Below, in pieces: positions 35,252-43,896 of a DNA stretch of 64,000 nt. The notes under the pieces are model-generated. The model saw nothing but the letters and a program-made list of their open reading frames with translations, ran no database searches and had not been told where the DNA came from. Origin of the DNA: Streptomyces sp. NBC_01571 (GTDB lineage Bacteria; Actinomycetota; Actinomycetes; Streptomycetales; Streptomycetaceae); assembly GCF_026339875.1 (NCBI RefSeq), contig NZ_JAPEPZ010000001.1:1674001-1738000 (forward strand), given 5' to 3'. Every line of letters begins with the position of its first letter. Within the stretch, counting starts at the first letter, position 1. A program made the translations under genes and the position numbers.

Positions 35252-35439
35252 GCCGGCCTCGCGTCGTCGACGTCCCGATGAGCCAGCCGGGCCAGCTCGC
35301 CGCGTTCGTCGCCCGGTTCGCGGTGGACCCGACGTGCCCGGAGTGCGGAGGACCCGCCGAGCTGGACTCTGGACCGGACGGCACTGTCGACGTGGCCATC
35401 GAGCACCGCGACGGCTGCAAGCTGCTCGGTAAGCGGTAA
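35248..35439 (+). CDS. Small zinc-ribbon hypothetical protein
   Basis: This 63-residue protein (VSRPRVVDVPMSQPGQLAAF) contains CPECGG and a later HRDGCKLLG, a partial zinc-ribbon. GTG start within the GTGA overlap of the previous gene. Last gene of the early operon; a strong hairpin follows about 105 bases later. Confidence 0.58.
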   Translation: MSRPRVVDVPMSQPGQLAAFVARFAVDPTCPECGGPAELDSGPDGTVDVAIEHRDGCKLLGKR

Positions 35440-35544
35440 AACCGCAGGTCAGGGGCATGATCGCTAGAAAAAGTGGATCTTTGAGTGGATCATGAACGAC
35501 CCCGCCCACCGTGAACTCAATCTATCCCCCCGCAAAAACCACAA

Positions 35545-35569
35545 GGGCCCCAAGATGATCTTGGGGCCC
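35545..35569 (+). terminator. Terminator after the early operon
   Basis: An 11-bp stem GGGCCCCAAGA/TCTTGGGGCCC with a TGA loop lies between the early operon and the HNH-capsid region, in an A-rich context. Confidence 0.8.
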
Positions 35570-35595
35570 CGAATTAAGGCGAAAGGTTCCGAGTT

Positions 35596-36057
35596 ATGCC
35601 CGACTCCGAGCGTTACCCCTACGGGGCCGGTCACCGCAAGGCCCGCACGAAGGCGCTGGGTCAGTTGCAGGAGGGGGAGCCGTGTCCGTTCTGCTCTCGT
35701 CCGATGTACTTGGACCAGGATCTCGACTTCGACCACATGGTACCGCTGGTGGAGGGCGGTGCACAGGGGCCGCGCAGGTTGACTCATGCTTCGTGTAACC
35801 GTGCTGCGGGGGCGAGGTTGGGGAATCGGCGCCGGAGGCAGGGGAAGCGGCCTGTAGCGGCTCCCGTGACCCCCGTGGCTCCTGCGGCCCGCACGACGGA
35901 TCCTCCGGTGCCTGGCGCTCTCTGCTATCGCTGCGGGCAGCCGTTGTTGGCTGGGCAGCCGTTGCGGTCGGGAGCGGCTGCCTATGGCGACGCCGCGGTG
36001 TGGTGGCACACCCGTTGCACCGTCTGGGGCGTGTCGGTTCCCGTGGATCGCCTGTAG
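35596..36057 (+). CDS. HNH endonuclease
   Basis: This 153-residue protein has the HNH core CPFCSRPMYLDQDLDFDHMVPLVEGG followed by THASCNRAAGARLG, with paired Cys for structural zinc. The C-terminal half has a second CYRCGQPLLAGQ zinc-ribbon. In HK97-type phages an HNH nuclease sits beside the terminase and assists cohesive-end cutting; here it is directly upstream of the capsid gene but no terminase is present. Confidence 0.88.
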   Translation: MPDSERYPYGAGHRKARTKALGQLQEGEPCPFCSRPMYLDQDLDFDHMVPLVEGGAQGPRRLTHASCNRAAGARLGNRRRRQGKRPVAAPVTPVAPAARTTDPPVPGALCYRCGQPLLAGQPLRSGAAAYGDAAVWWHTRCTVWGVSVPVDRL

Positions 36058-36116
36058 CACTTCCGTGCTAGCACATTCCGGCGTACCGTGATCGATAGCT
36101 CCATCTGGCGCGGCCT

Positions 36117-36228
36117 CTGGCACTGAGGCTTGACGCTGGCGGCCTGGCACTGGCCCCGCAGATGAGATGCAAGTCCTGGCACTGGACGACACCACGTCAA
36201 CCAGCGACGCCTTCGCCCCTGGCACTGG
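36117..36228 (+). repeat. Four CTGGCACTGG repeats in the capsid-gene leader
   Basis: Copies at 36117 (nine bases), 36144, 36176 and 36219 are separated by 27, 32 and 43 bases. The stretch lies between the HNH gene and the favoured capsid start codon. Confidence 0.8.
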
Positions 36229-36262
36229 AGCGCGCGACGCGCACACCCACCAGGGGAAACCT

Positions 36263-37687
36263 GTGTCTTCCACGTCCAATTCGCAGACGGCTGCGATGTT
36301 CCAGCGGCTGATCGGCAAGCGCGAGCAGACCGCGAGGGATCGCGAGAACGTCATCGCCAGGCGCGCCGCCATAACGGCCGTTGCCGAAGAAGAGGCCCGC
36401 GACTACCTGCATCCGGAAGAGGATGCGGAGTTCCGCGAGCTCACCGGCTACGTCAAGCGCCTCGACGAGGATCTGAAGCGCCTCGATCAGCGGATCGCCG
36501 AGCTTTCCGACGAGGCGGAGCGGTCCGCGACCATCTCTGACGGCGCGGCAGCTGTGCAGCGGGCCCGTACCCGCGTCGAGACTGTTCGTGAGGGCCGCAC
36601 CTACGAGCAGGGCAACGGCCGCTCGTATCTCCAGGACATGATGCGTGTCCAGCTGAACATGGACGTTGACGGCGGTTCTCGCGAGCGTCTGCAGCGTCAC
36701 GCGCGGGACGTCGCGGAGGCTGCCGCGAGTCCCGAGTACCGGGATCTCACACGCACCGATGGGGCCGGCGGTTTCGCGGTCCCGCCGCTGTGGCTGATGT
36801 CGCAGTACGTCGACCTCGCCCGTGCCGGCCGCGCCTACGCGAACGTCTGCAACACGCAGCCCCTGCCCGCGGGTACGGACTCCATCAACATCCCGAAGAT
36901 GTCGACGGGTACGGCCACCGCGGTGCAGACCGCGGACAACGGCGCGGTCCAGGAGACCGATCTGACGGACACGTCCGTGACGGCGCCGGTTCGCACGATC
37001 GCCGGCCAGCAGGACGTCGCGATCCAGTTGCTGGATCAGTCGCCGGTCAGCTTCGATCAGATCGTGTTCCGGGACCTGGTCGCCGACTTCGCGACGAAGC
37101 TGGACGTGCAGGTCATCGCCGGTACCGGAACGTCCGGGCAGGTGACCGGGATCCGGTCGACAGCGGGCATCACGACGATCGCGTACACGTCGGCGACGCC
37201 GACCGTGGCCCAGCTGTACTCGAAGCTCGCGGACGCGGTGCAGCGCGTGCACACCCTGCGGTTCATGCCGCCGACCGTGATCGTGATGCATCCGCGCCGG
37301 TGGGCGTGGTTCCTGGCCGCTTCCGACTCCGCGGGCCGCCCTCTGGTCGTTCCGGACGCGGGCAACCCGCAGAACGCTGTGGCGACGCTCGGCGCGGTCG
37401 CGGCCGAGCAGGTGGTGGGCCAGATGCACGGCTTGCCCGTGGTGACGGACCCGTCGATGCCGACGACGCTCGGCGCGGGCACGAACGAGGACGTCATCCA
37501 CATCGTCCGCGCTTCGGATCTGCTGCTGTTCGAGTCGGGCATCCGCTCGCGGGTCCTCCCCGACGTCGGCTCCGGCAACCTCACGGTCCGCCTCCAGGTG
37601 TACGGCTACCTCGCGTTCACTGCCGGCCGGTACCCGACTTCTGTGGTCGAGCTGGGCGGAAGCGGCCTCGCGGCACCATCGTTCTGA
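36263..37687 (+). CDS. HK97-type phage major capsid protein
   Basis: This 474-residue protein has an N-terminal coiled-coil scaffold-like region (about 10-115, MFQRLIGKREQTARDRENVIARR and LTGYVKRLDEDLKRLDQRIAEL) and an HK97 gp5-like fold after it: TDGAGGFAVPPLWLMSQYVDLARAG, then TDTSVTAPVRTIAGQQDVAIQLLDQSP, RDLVADFATKLDVQVIAGTG, RFMPPTVIVMHPRRWAWF and VRLQVYGYLAFTAGRYPTSVV. The GTG follows AGGGGA at 6 bases; a longer frame from 36167 would translate the leader repeats. Intact and full length, yet no protease, portal or terminase gene accompanies it. Confidence 0.88.
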   Translation: MSSTSNSQTAAMFQRLIGKREQTARDRENVIARRAAITAVAEEEARDYLHPEEDAEFRELTGYVKRLDEDLKRLDQRIAELSDEAERSATISDGAAAVQRARTRVETVREGRTYEQGNGRSYLQDMMRVQLNMDVDGGSRERLQRHARDVAEAAASPEYRDLTRTDGAGGFAVPPLWLMSQYVDLARAGRAYANVCNTQPLPAGTDSINIPKMSTGTATAVQTADNGAVQETDLTDTSVTAPVRTIAGQQDVAIQLLDQSPVSFDQIVFRDLVADFATKLDVQVIAGTGTSGQVTGIRSTAGITTIAYTSATPTVAQLYSKLADAVQRVHTLRFMPPTVIVMHPRRWAWFLAASDSAGRPLVVPDAGNPQNAVATLGAVAAEQVVGQMHGLPVVTDPSMPTTLGAGTNEDVIHIVRASDLLLFESGIRSRVLPDVGSGNLTVRLQVYGYLAFTAGRYPTSVVELGGSGLAAPSF

Positions 37688-37734
37688 GCCCCTGAGCTGC
37701 GGGTTTGGGTGTCGAGGACTGACGGGCCTCGGGC

Positions 37735-37852
37735 CGCTGGAGTGCCACCCGGTCCTAGACCGGGTCCGGCGGCAACACCCGCTCGCATGGCCGCGCCGCC
37801 TGTCGCGCGGCCCCTGCTGGCCGGGGGTCCCTGAGGGTCGATCCCCGGCCAG
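37735..37852 (+). other. Structured intergenic region after the capsid gene
   Basis: Three hairpins follow each other: ACCCGGTC-CTA-GACCGGGT at 37747-37765 inside a GCCGC/GCGGC outer stem, GGCCGCGC/GCGCGGCC at 37789-37812, and a 10-bp CTGGCCGGGG/CCCCGGCCAG at 37817-37852. They could be terminators, processing signals or a small structured RNA. The rest of 37688-38169 has no supported gene. Confidence 0.55.
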
Positions 37853-38077
37853 CTCATAACTGCATTTGCGCATGTTGTCGGAGTGACGTTGCGTGTTACC
37901 GTCATTTCAGGTAGGCGTTCTCGGTCTTGGACCGCGTAGCCGGACTGTCACGGCGTTGACTTGGGGGCACCCGGTCGGCGAACCGCTCTGGGTTCGGTGA
38001 AGCACACAACGGACTGTGGCGTAACGCGGAAGTTGACATTGCTCGGCCGCCGGTCGCGAGAAGGCGCCGGTCCCGGG

Positions 38078-38102
38078 CAGGTGTCTGAATTTCAGACACC
38101 TG
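38078..38102. promoter_or_regulatory. 25-bp perfect palindrome
   Basis: CAGGTGTCTGAA-T-TTCAGACACCTG, 12-bp arms around one base, lies 68 bases upstream of the first small tail-region gene. This is a strong candidate operator or recombination target in an otherwise empty region. Confidence 0.65.
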
Positions 38103-38169
38103 TGGTGGCGAGCGAACTCCCGTCGAGACAACAGCGCAGCAGCGCGGTCTTCGATGAGGAGCCTTCCCT

Positions 38170-38379
38170 ATGTCCGATCCATCCCGTACCGCAGCGGCCA
38201 GGGCCGCCACGAAGCGCTACGCGGCCGAACGCAACGCCTCCGACCCGGTGAAGCTGGGGAAGGCTGTGCGCGTCGTACAGGCCGCCCTGGAACGCCGCAC
38301 GCTCGATCTGACGGACCTACTGCCGTGGGACGGTGCGGCGCCCGTCGAGACGCGTTCCGGTGGCGGTGAGCGCCGATGA
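38170..38379 (+). CDS. Small hypothetical protein upstream of tape measure
   Basis: This 69-residue protein (MSDPSRTAAARAATKRYAAERNASDPVKLGKAVRVVQAALERRTL) has a helical basic N-terminal half. ATG behind GAGGAG; its end overlaps the next gene by four bases. It occupies the place where tail-assembly chaperones usually sit but does not resemble them by eye. Confidence 0.6.
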   Translation: MSDPSRTAAARAATKRYAAERNASDPVKLGKAVRVVQAALERRTLDLTDLLPWDGAAPVETRSGGGERR

Positions 38380-38663
38380 ACTGGAACGAGTACCTGGAAG
38401 CGTGCAAAGCGTGGGAGGCGGGCCGCCGCGAGGCGGTGATCGAAGCCCACATGGCTATGCGCAGGAAAGCGGGCAACACCAACCATGTCCTGCAGTACGA
38501 GGACTTGGGGTACCGAGCCGGCATTGCTGCCGGCGCTGAGTATGAGCGGCAGGTTCTCCGTCCGGCGTGGGAGGGCGTTCCCGGGTTCTGCAACACCGCC
38601 CGTCTCCTGTACATACGCGAGGCGGATCTTCCGCTCGCCGCACGATCGGATCTCGTCTCGTGA
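38376..38663 (+). CDS. Small hypothetical protein
   Basis: This 95-residue protein (MNWNEYLEACKAWEAGRREAVIEAHMAMRR) is mostly helical with aromatic residues and no membrane segment. Coupled on both sides by ATGA and GTGA overlaps. Function unknown. Confidence 0.6.
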   Translation: MNWNEYLEACKAWEAGRREAVIEAHMAMRRKAGNTNHVLQYEDLGYRAGIAAGAEYERQVLRPAWEGVPGFCNTARLLYIREADLPLAARSDLVS

Positions 38664-38971
38664 GCCGGGTCGAGTACGCGGCGGGCGACGATCCGCTGTA
38701 CGGGCCGAACCCGCTCACGGTGCGTGGAGTGTTCCCTCCGAGCTGGGGCGAGATGCCCGACGGCGATGTGGCCCTCCGGCGGTGGGTTGAGGCGAACGCG
38801 CTGCGGGACGGGGCCGCCAAGGGCTGCCTGTCGTCGATCCGGATCGTCTTGGAGCGGCGCCGCGAGGATCCGGCGGCTGTCCGGGAGCGGGCCGCGGTCG
38901 AGGCGGCGATCCGGCTTCGGCGTGAGCATCTGGCGGCAAGGATGCTGCCCGCTTCTGACGGTCGGGGGTGA
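38660..38971 (+). CDS. Small hypothetical protein
   Basis: This 103-residue protein starts at GTG within the GTGA overlap and ends seven bases before the tape-measure start. Its C-terminal half (IRIVLERRREDPAAVRERAAVEAAIRLRREHLAARM) is a charged helix. It may assist the tape-measure protein by position only. Confidence 0.58.
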   Translation: MSRVEYAAGDDPLYGPNPLTVRGVFPPSWGEMPDGDVALRRWVEANALRDGAAKGCLSSIRIVLERRREDPAAVRERAAVEAAIRLRREHLAARMLPASDGRG

Positions 38972-38977
38972 TCCGGC

Positions 38978-41900
38978 GTGGCCACAACGAGCATCAAGTA
39001 CGACCTGATCGCCCGCGATAGTGCGTCTCGCACGTTCGACAAGATCGGCCGCTCGGCGTCGACGACGGAGAAGGTCTTCGGGAGGCTCGGTAAGGCCGCG
39101 ATGGTCGCCGGTGCGGCAGTCGCAGGTGGCCTTGCCGCGGGCCTCGCCAAGGGAACCAAGGACGCGATCCGCTTCCAGGCGGAGATGACCCGCATCTCCA
39201 CGCAGGCCGGCGGCACCGCGAAGGACGTGAAAGTCCTCTCGGACCAGGTGTTGAAGCTGGGCACGAGCACCCAGCAGGGCCCCCAGCATCTCGCCGAGTC
39301 GCTGTACCACCTGAAGAGCGTCGGCATGGACAACGTCCAGGCGATGAAGGCCCTGAAGGAGAGCTCTGACCTCGCGGCGGTCGGTCACGCGAACCTCGAA
39401 GAGACCACGAACGCGCTCGCGGGTGCGTGGCGGACCGGAATCAAGGGCGCCACCTCGTTCCATGAGGCCGTCTCTACGGTGAACGCGATCATCGGCGCGG
39501 GCAACATGTCGATGGACCAGTTCAACGCGGCCATCGGTACCGGCATCCTCCCGTCGGCGAAGACGTTCGGCCTGTCGATGAAGCAGGTCGGTGCCGCCCT
39601 GGCGCTGATGACGGATGAGGGCATCGACTCCGCGTCGGCTGCGACCCGCCTGCGCATGAGCTTCTCGCTGCTGGGCGCCCCGTCGAAGGCGGCAGAGAAG
39701 CAGCTCGGGAAGATCCATCTCACCGGTTTGCAGCTCGCCGACGCCATGCGCGGCCCCAAGGGTCTGATCGGCGCCATCGGACTGTTGAAGGAGCACCTCG
39801 ACAAGTCGGGGATGTCCGCCTCGAAGCAGTCCCAGCTGCTGTCCCGTGCGTTCGGTGGCGGCCGGTCCTCCAGCGGCATCCTGCTCATGCTCAACAACTT
39901 GGACGTGCTGGAGAAGAAGCAGGAGCAGATCAACCACAGCGCCGGCAAGTTCGACGACGCGGTCAAGATGCAGCGGAAGACCGCCGAAGCGCAGTGGCAC
40001 CTGCTCACCTCCAACCTGGAGGTCATGGGCATCCGGGTCGGCACGAAGGTGCTACCTGTTGTGACGGACTTCGTGCATTTCCTGGCGACGACCGCTATGC
40101 CGGCGGCGGCCGGCTTCGGCAAGGTGATGCGGGATCTGATCCCGGTCGGGGCGATCAAGCGGAGTGTCGGTGAGGCGCAGTCGACGCTGTCCGGGTTCTT
40201 CTCCGGGCTGACGGGCGGCAAGTCGCCGACCGCGATGCTCGGCGACTTCATGGACGGCTTGTCCGGCGGCGGGAAGAAGGGCCCTGCAAGTCCGAAGGGG
40301 CCTCTAGTGGCGCTGACGGTCCCGCAAGCGCCACGGCTGCTCGCGAAGCCGCAGAAGGCCGTGTCTCTCGCCCCCAAGGCTCCCGCGCTGTTCAAGCAGA
40401 AGTCCGACCCCGGAATGCTGGCCATACCGAAGGCCGCGAAGGCTGCGATGTCGCCGGCCGAGAAGTTGGGCAAGCAACTCCGTGACGCGGTCTCCAGCGG
40501 CATCGGCAACGCCGACTTCTCGAAGATGGGCGCCCAGCTGGGCACCGCCCTCGGCAAGGCATTCCAGTGGATCGCGAAGAACGCGGGGAAGCTCACCAAG
40601 CAGCTCGCCGACGCGCTCGGCGGCCTCGACTGGGTGGACATCGGCAAGCAGGTCGGCGGGAAGTCGCTGGGCTTCGCGATCGGCTTCATAACCAGCTTCG
40701 GCACGGAGCTGCTGAGCCCCAGCTTCTGGAAGAAGCACTGGTGGGACACGGTGCTCGCCGCGCTCTCCTTCATCGGCATCGGGAAGTTGGCCGGCCCGCT
40801 CGAAAAGGTCATCAGCAAGATCCCGATCCTGAAGATTTTTGCCCCCGTCCTCCGGGGCCTCGACAAGCTCGGCGGTCCGTTCTCGCGGGCTTTCGACCGG
40901 GTCGCGAAGTTCTTCGGCAGCCACGCGTGGGCGGGGTTCGCGAAGGTCTTCCCCGAGGGCGCGAAGGTCATCGAAGAGGAAGCCGGGGTGATCACGACCC
41001 GCATCGGTGTGTGGGGCATCAAGTTGATGGAGAAGGGCAAGGGCGCCGCCCACCTTCTCGGTACCGGCATCAGCAAGGGGTTCGGCTGGGTCACCTCGAA
41101 GGCTGCTGAACTGGCCGCGCTCGTGCTGAAGCCGTTCGTGAAGGCGTCCGGCTGGCTGGTCGGCAAGGGCCGCGGTATCGCGATCGGCCTGAAGGACGGT
41201 GTCGTCAGGGGCGCGAAGGGGCTCGGCGGCTGGATCGTTGACCATATGGTCACGCCGGTGACGTCCAGGTTCAGTCGGGCGGGCTCCTGGCTCGTCGGCA
41301 AGGGGTCGGCGCTGGTGTCCGGCTTCAAGTCCGGTGCCGTCGGCGGGGCCAAGGCGATTGGCTCGTGGACGAGCTCGCACATCATCAGCCCCGTGACGAG
41401 CCGCTTCTCGAAGGCCGGCACCTGGCTGACGAGCAAGGGCTCCGCCCTGATTTCCGGCTTCAAGTCCGGGGTCGTCGGGACGATGAAGGGGATCGGCGGC
41501 TGGATCAAGAAGACGATCGTCGATCCTGTCGTCGGCGCCGTGAAGAAGTTCTTCGGGATCCGCTCGCCCTCGCGCGTCTTCATGAGCATCGGCGGCCACC
41601 TGGTCTCCGGCCTGATCAAGGGCATGGCCAAGACCAACGGCACGAGCATCGCGAAAAGGATTTTCGGTTCGCTGCCGAAGGCCCTCGGGTCGATCGTCAA
41701 GAAGGGCCTGGTCAGCGTCACTAAGCTGCCCGGCAAGGCGCTGAAGGCGCTCGGTGGGCTCGGTGGCGACCTGCTCGGTCTCCTCGGGCTCGGCGGTAGC
41801 GGCGGTGGCTCGTCGGCCAACCAGAAGATCGGACAGGCGTTGGCTGCGGCCCGCGGCTGGTCCGGCCCGCAGTGGGCTGCCCTGAAGAACCTGTGGAACG

Positions 41901-43498
41901 GCGAGTCCGGTTGGAACGAACGCGCCCTGAACAAGTCCTCGGGCGCCTACGGCATCCCGCAGTCGCTGCCAGCGAGCAAGATGGCGTCGGCCGGCGGCGA
42001 CTGGAAGACAAACGCTTCCACGCAGATCAAGTGGGGCATGTCCTACATCGCGTCCCGGTACGGCAACCCGGTCAACGCGTACTCGCAGTGGCTCGCCCGC
42101 TCGCCGCACTGGTACGCGAAGGGCACGGGCGGCGCCGCCAGGGGTCTGGCGTGGGTCGGCGAAAAGGGCCCGGAGCTGGTCAACTTCAAGGGCGGCGAGG
42201 ACGTCCTGTCCAACCCGCAGTCGATGGCGTTCGCCAAGGCCAACGGCATCAAGCTCCCCGGGTACGCGTCCGGCACCATCCTCAACGCAGCGGACCGGGT
42301 GCACCGAGACCGGCAGCGCGTCGAGGACGCGAAGAACGCAGTCGCCTCGGCCAAGCGCCGGCACAAGGGTGTCGCCGCGGCCGAGACGCGGCTCCGGGCT
42401 GCTCAGAAGGAACTCGCCGCAGCGAACATCGCGCTGAAGAACGCCCAGCGGTCGGCGAAGACGTCGATCGCGAACACGATCGCGACGGGACTCTCGAAGA
42501 CGCTGTCGACGGGCACGTCGGCGGCGATCGCCTCGGCGGTCAAGTCGCTGGCCACGAAACTGCTGAACGCGGGCTTCAAGGGCACCGCGGCGAACGTCCA
42601 GAAGAAGGGGGGCCAGCTCCAGTCCCTCGCCACGAAGAAGGCCAGCATCGCCAGCCAGATCGCGGCGGCCAACCAGTACGCCACCGACCAGGCCGGCGGC
42701 ATCAAGGACTTCCTGGCGATCTCCGGCACGTCGGCGATGAACATCGGCGACCTCATCTCGCAATCGACTGCCCAGCAGAAGACGGCGGGCAATTTCGTCG
42801 CGCTGTCGAAGTCGTTGAAGGCGCGCGGCGCATCGAAGGATCTGCTTCAGCAGCTGTCCGATGCCGGGCCGGGCAGCCAGCTCGCGTCAATCCTCGGCGC
42901 GAAGAACGTGACCACCGCCGACATCGGCAAGCTGAACAGCCTGATGGCGTCCGGCGGAAAGCTCGCGACGAGCTTCGGCCGGGACATGGCCGACCTGATG
43001 TACGACTCCGGGAAGGACGCCTCGAAGGGCTTCCTGGCCGGGCTGAAGTCGCAGGAGGCCGCGCTCGCCAAGCAGATGGCGAAGCTCGCCAAGGACCTGA
43101 TCACGCAGATCAAGAAGGCCCTGAAGATCAAATCCCCGTCGGGGGTCATGCGCGACGAGGTCGGCAAGAACGTCGTCCTCGGCATGGTCCACGGCATGGA
43201 CATGCACGGCCACCTCGTCGGTAGCGCCGCCCAGCGGCTCGCTGACACGGCATCCGGCGTGTCCGTGCGCCGCCGCTACGTCCCGACCCAGGCCGGGCAG
43301 GGCCGGGGCGGGCCGAGCCAGGACGAGATCTGGGCGCGGCTGTCGGCGGCCATCGAGGCGTCCGGCAGCGAGGTCCACGTCCGCTTCAACGACGACCGGC
43401 TCCGCGACCTCATCGAAGTCACGGTCCAGCCGAAGATCAAGGCTGCGACGGACAGGCAGGCGCACCGGGCCAACGTCGGACGGAGGAGCGCCAACTGA
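38978..43498 (+). CDS. Phage tail tape-measure protein with lytic transglycosylase-like domain
   Basis: This 1506-residue protein starts at GTG. Residues 60-330 carry the tape-measure core (TRISTQAGGTAKDVKVLSDQVLKLG, LKSVGMDNVQAMKALKESSDLA, FGLSMKQVGAALALMTDEGI). Hydrophobic segments lie at 90-120 and in the middle. Residues about 740-870 contain tandem modules of the type GGWIVDHMVTPVTSRFSRAG...GSALVSGFKSG. Residues about 950-1050 resemble a goose-type/SLT lytic domain (LWNGESGWN, likely catalytic Glu976; AYGIPQSLP; YIASRYGNPVNAYSQW). The frame is intact over 4.5 kb. In siphoviruses this protein sets tail length and opens the cell wall. Confidence 0.9.
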   Translation: MATTSIKYDLIARDSASRTFDKIGRSASTTEKVFGRLGKAAMVAGAAVAGGLAAGLAKGTKDAIRFQAEMTRISTQAGGTAKDVKVLSDQVLKLGTSTQQGPQHLAESLYHLKSVGMDNVQAMKALKESSDLAAVGHANLEETTNALAGAWRTGIKGATSFHEAVSTVNAIIGAGNMSMDQFNAAIGTGILPSAKTFGLSMKQVGAALALMTDEGIDSASAATRLRMSFSLLGAPSKAAEKQLGKIHLTGLQLADAMRGPKGLIGAIGLLKEHLDKSGMSASKQSQLLSRAFGGGRSSSGILLMLNNLDVLEKKQEQINHSAGKFDDAVKMQRKTAEAQWHLLTSNLEVMGIRVGTKVLPVVTDFVHFLATTAMPAAAGFGKVMRDLIPVGAIKRSVGEAQSTLSGFFSGLTGGKSPTAMLGDFMDGLSGGGKKGPASPKGPLVALTVPQAPRLLAKPQKAVSLAPKAPALFKQKSDPGMLAIPKAAKAAMSPAEKLGKQLRDAVSSGIGNADFSKMGAQLGTALGKAFQWIAKNAGKLTKQLADALGGLDWVDIGKQVGGKSLGFAIGFITSFGTELLSPSFWKKHWWDTVLAALSFIGIGKLAGPLEKVISKIPILKIFAPVLRGLDKLGGPFSRAFDRVAKFFGSHAWAGFAKVFPEGAKVIEEEAGVITTRIGVWGIKLMEKGKGAAHLLGTGISKGFGWVTSKAAELAALVLKPFVKASGWLVGKGRGIAIGLKDGVVRGAKGLGGWIVDHMVTPVTSRFSRAGSWLVGKGSALVSGFKSGAVGGAKAIGSWTSSHIISPVTSRFSKAGTWLTSKGSALISGFKSGVVGTMKGIGGWIKKTIVDPVVGAVKKFFGIRSPSRVFMSIGGHLVSGLIKGMAKTNGTSIAKRIFGSLPKALGSIVKKGLVSVTKLPGKALKALGGLGGDLLGLLGLGGSGGGSSANQKIGQALAAARGWSGPQWAALKNLWNGESGWNERALNKSSGAYGIPQSLPASKMASAGGDWKTNASTQIKWGMSYIASRYGNPVNAYSQWLARSPHWYAKGTGGAARGLAWVGEKGPELVNFKGGEDVLSNPQSMAFAKANGIKLPGYASGTILNAADRVHRDRQRVEDAKNAVASAKRRHKGVAAAETRLRAAQKELAAANIALKNAQRSAKTSIANTIATGLSKTLSTGTSAAIASAVKSLATKLLNAGFKGTAANVQKKGGQLQSLATKKASIASQIAAANQYATDQAGGIKDFLAISGTSAMNIGDLISQSTAQQKTAGNFVALSKSLKARGASKDLLQQLSDAGPGSQLASILGAKNVTTADIGKLNSLMASGGKLATSFGRDMADLMYDSGKDASKGFLAGLKSQEAALAKQMAKLAKDLITQIKKALKIKSPSGVMRDEVGKNVVLGMVHGMDMHGHLVGSAAQRLADTASGVSVRRRYVPTQAGQGRGGPSQDEIWARLSAAIEASGSEVHVRFNDDRLRDLIEVTVQPKIKAATDRQAHRANVGRRSAN

Positions 43499-43509
43499 CG
43501 GAACGCAAA

Positions 43510-43544
43510 GAAGCCCCGACCGGAGACGATCCGGCCGGGGCTTC
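43510..43544. terminator. Hairpin between tape-measure gene and convergent zinc-ribbon genes
   Basis: GAAGCCCCG and CGGGGCTTC arms enclose an inner CCGG/CCGG pair. It sits between convergent transcripts and can act on both. Confidence 0.8.
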
Positions 43545-43559
43545 ACGCGCTTCTGCCTG

Positions 43560-43781
43560 TCAGCTGCCCGGATAGTCCGGGTCGTCCTCGGCCCGCGGAA
43601 GGGTCGTGGACCCCTGCGACCAGTGGTTGACCCAGCCGCACAGCGGGCAGGCGTAGCGCCCGTTCAGGCCGTGCACCTCGGCTCCGCAGTCACGGCACTC
43701 AGTCACCGTGATCTCCGAGTCGGCCAGCCTCGCGGCCGGATCAGTGCCTGGTGCGGCTTCCGGTGGCCATTCCTGCTTCAT
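43560..43781 (-). CDS. Zinc-ribbon protein, third of a tandem set
   Basis: This 73-residue acidic protein begins MKQEWPPEAAPGTDPAARLA and has a zinc ribbon CRDCGAEVHGLNGRYACPLCGW followed by an acidic tail. It overlaps the 51-residue gene upstream by 41 bases. Function unknown; zinc ribbons of this size are frequent in phages and transfer regions. Confidence 0.65.
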   Translation of the reverse strand: MKQEWPPEAAPGTDPAARLADSEITVTECRDCGAEVHGLNGRYACPLCGWVNHWSQGSTTLPRAEDDPDYPGS

Positions 43782-43896
43782 GCGCCGAGGGTACCCGCGG
43801 GGCGGGCGTGTACCCGCTCGACCATCCGCAGTTACCACAGGACCAGGCCCCGCCAGGTCCCTGCGAGGTTTGTGCACCACAGTTCGGACAGTTCAT
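43741..43896 (-). CDS. Very short zinc-ribbon protein
   Basis: This 51-residue reading frame has a textbook AGGAGG six bases before its ATG. The protein starts MNCPNCGAQTSQGPGGAW and continues SCGNCGWSSGYTP, a zinc ribbon closely similar to its upstream neighbour, and ends RTRH. It overlaps both neighbours in other frames. The ribosome site and similarity to the neighbour support it as a real gene. Confidence 0.7.
   Translation of the reverse strand: MNCPNCGAQTSQGPGGAWSCGNCGWSSGYTPAPRVPSAHEAGMATGSRTRH

Noticed and set aside
36167..37687. Capsid start at the earlier ATG
   Set aside because: It would translate the CTGGCACTGG repeat leader and lacks a ribosome site; the GTG at 36263 has AGGGGA at the right spacing.
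37735..37855. Possible tRNA in the structured region after the capsid gene
   Set aside because: GGGTCGATCCC resembles a T-arm, but no matching acceptor, D and anticodon arms of normal length could be assembled.
39385..41934. Open minus-strand frame of 849 codons opposite the tape-measure gene
   Set aside because: Translation is Pro/Ser-rich low complexity produced by antisense of a GC-biased gene; the plus-strand frame has clear tape-measure motifs.
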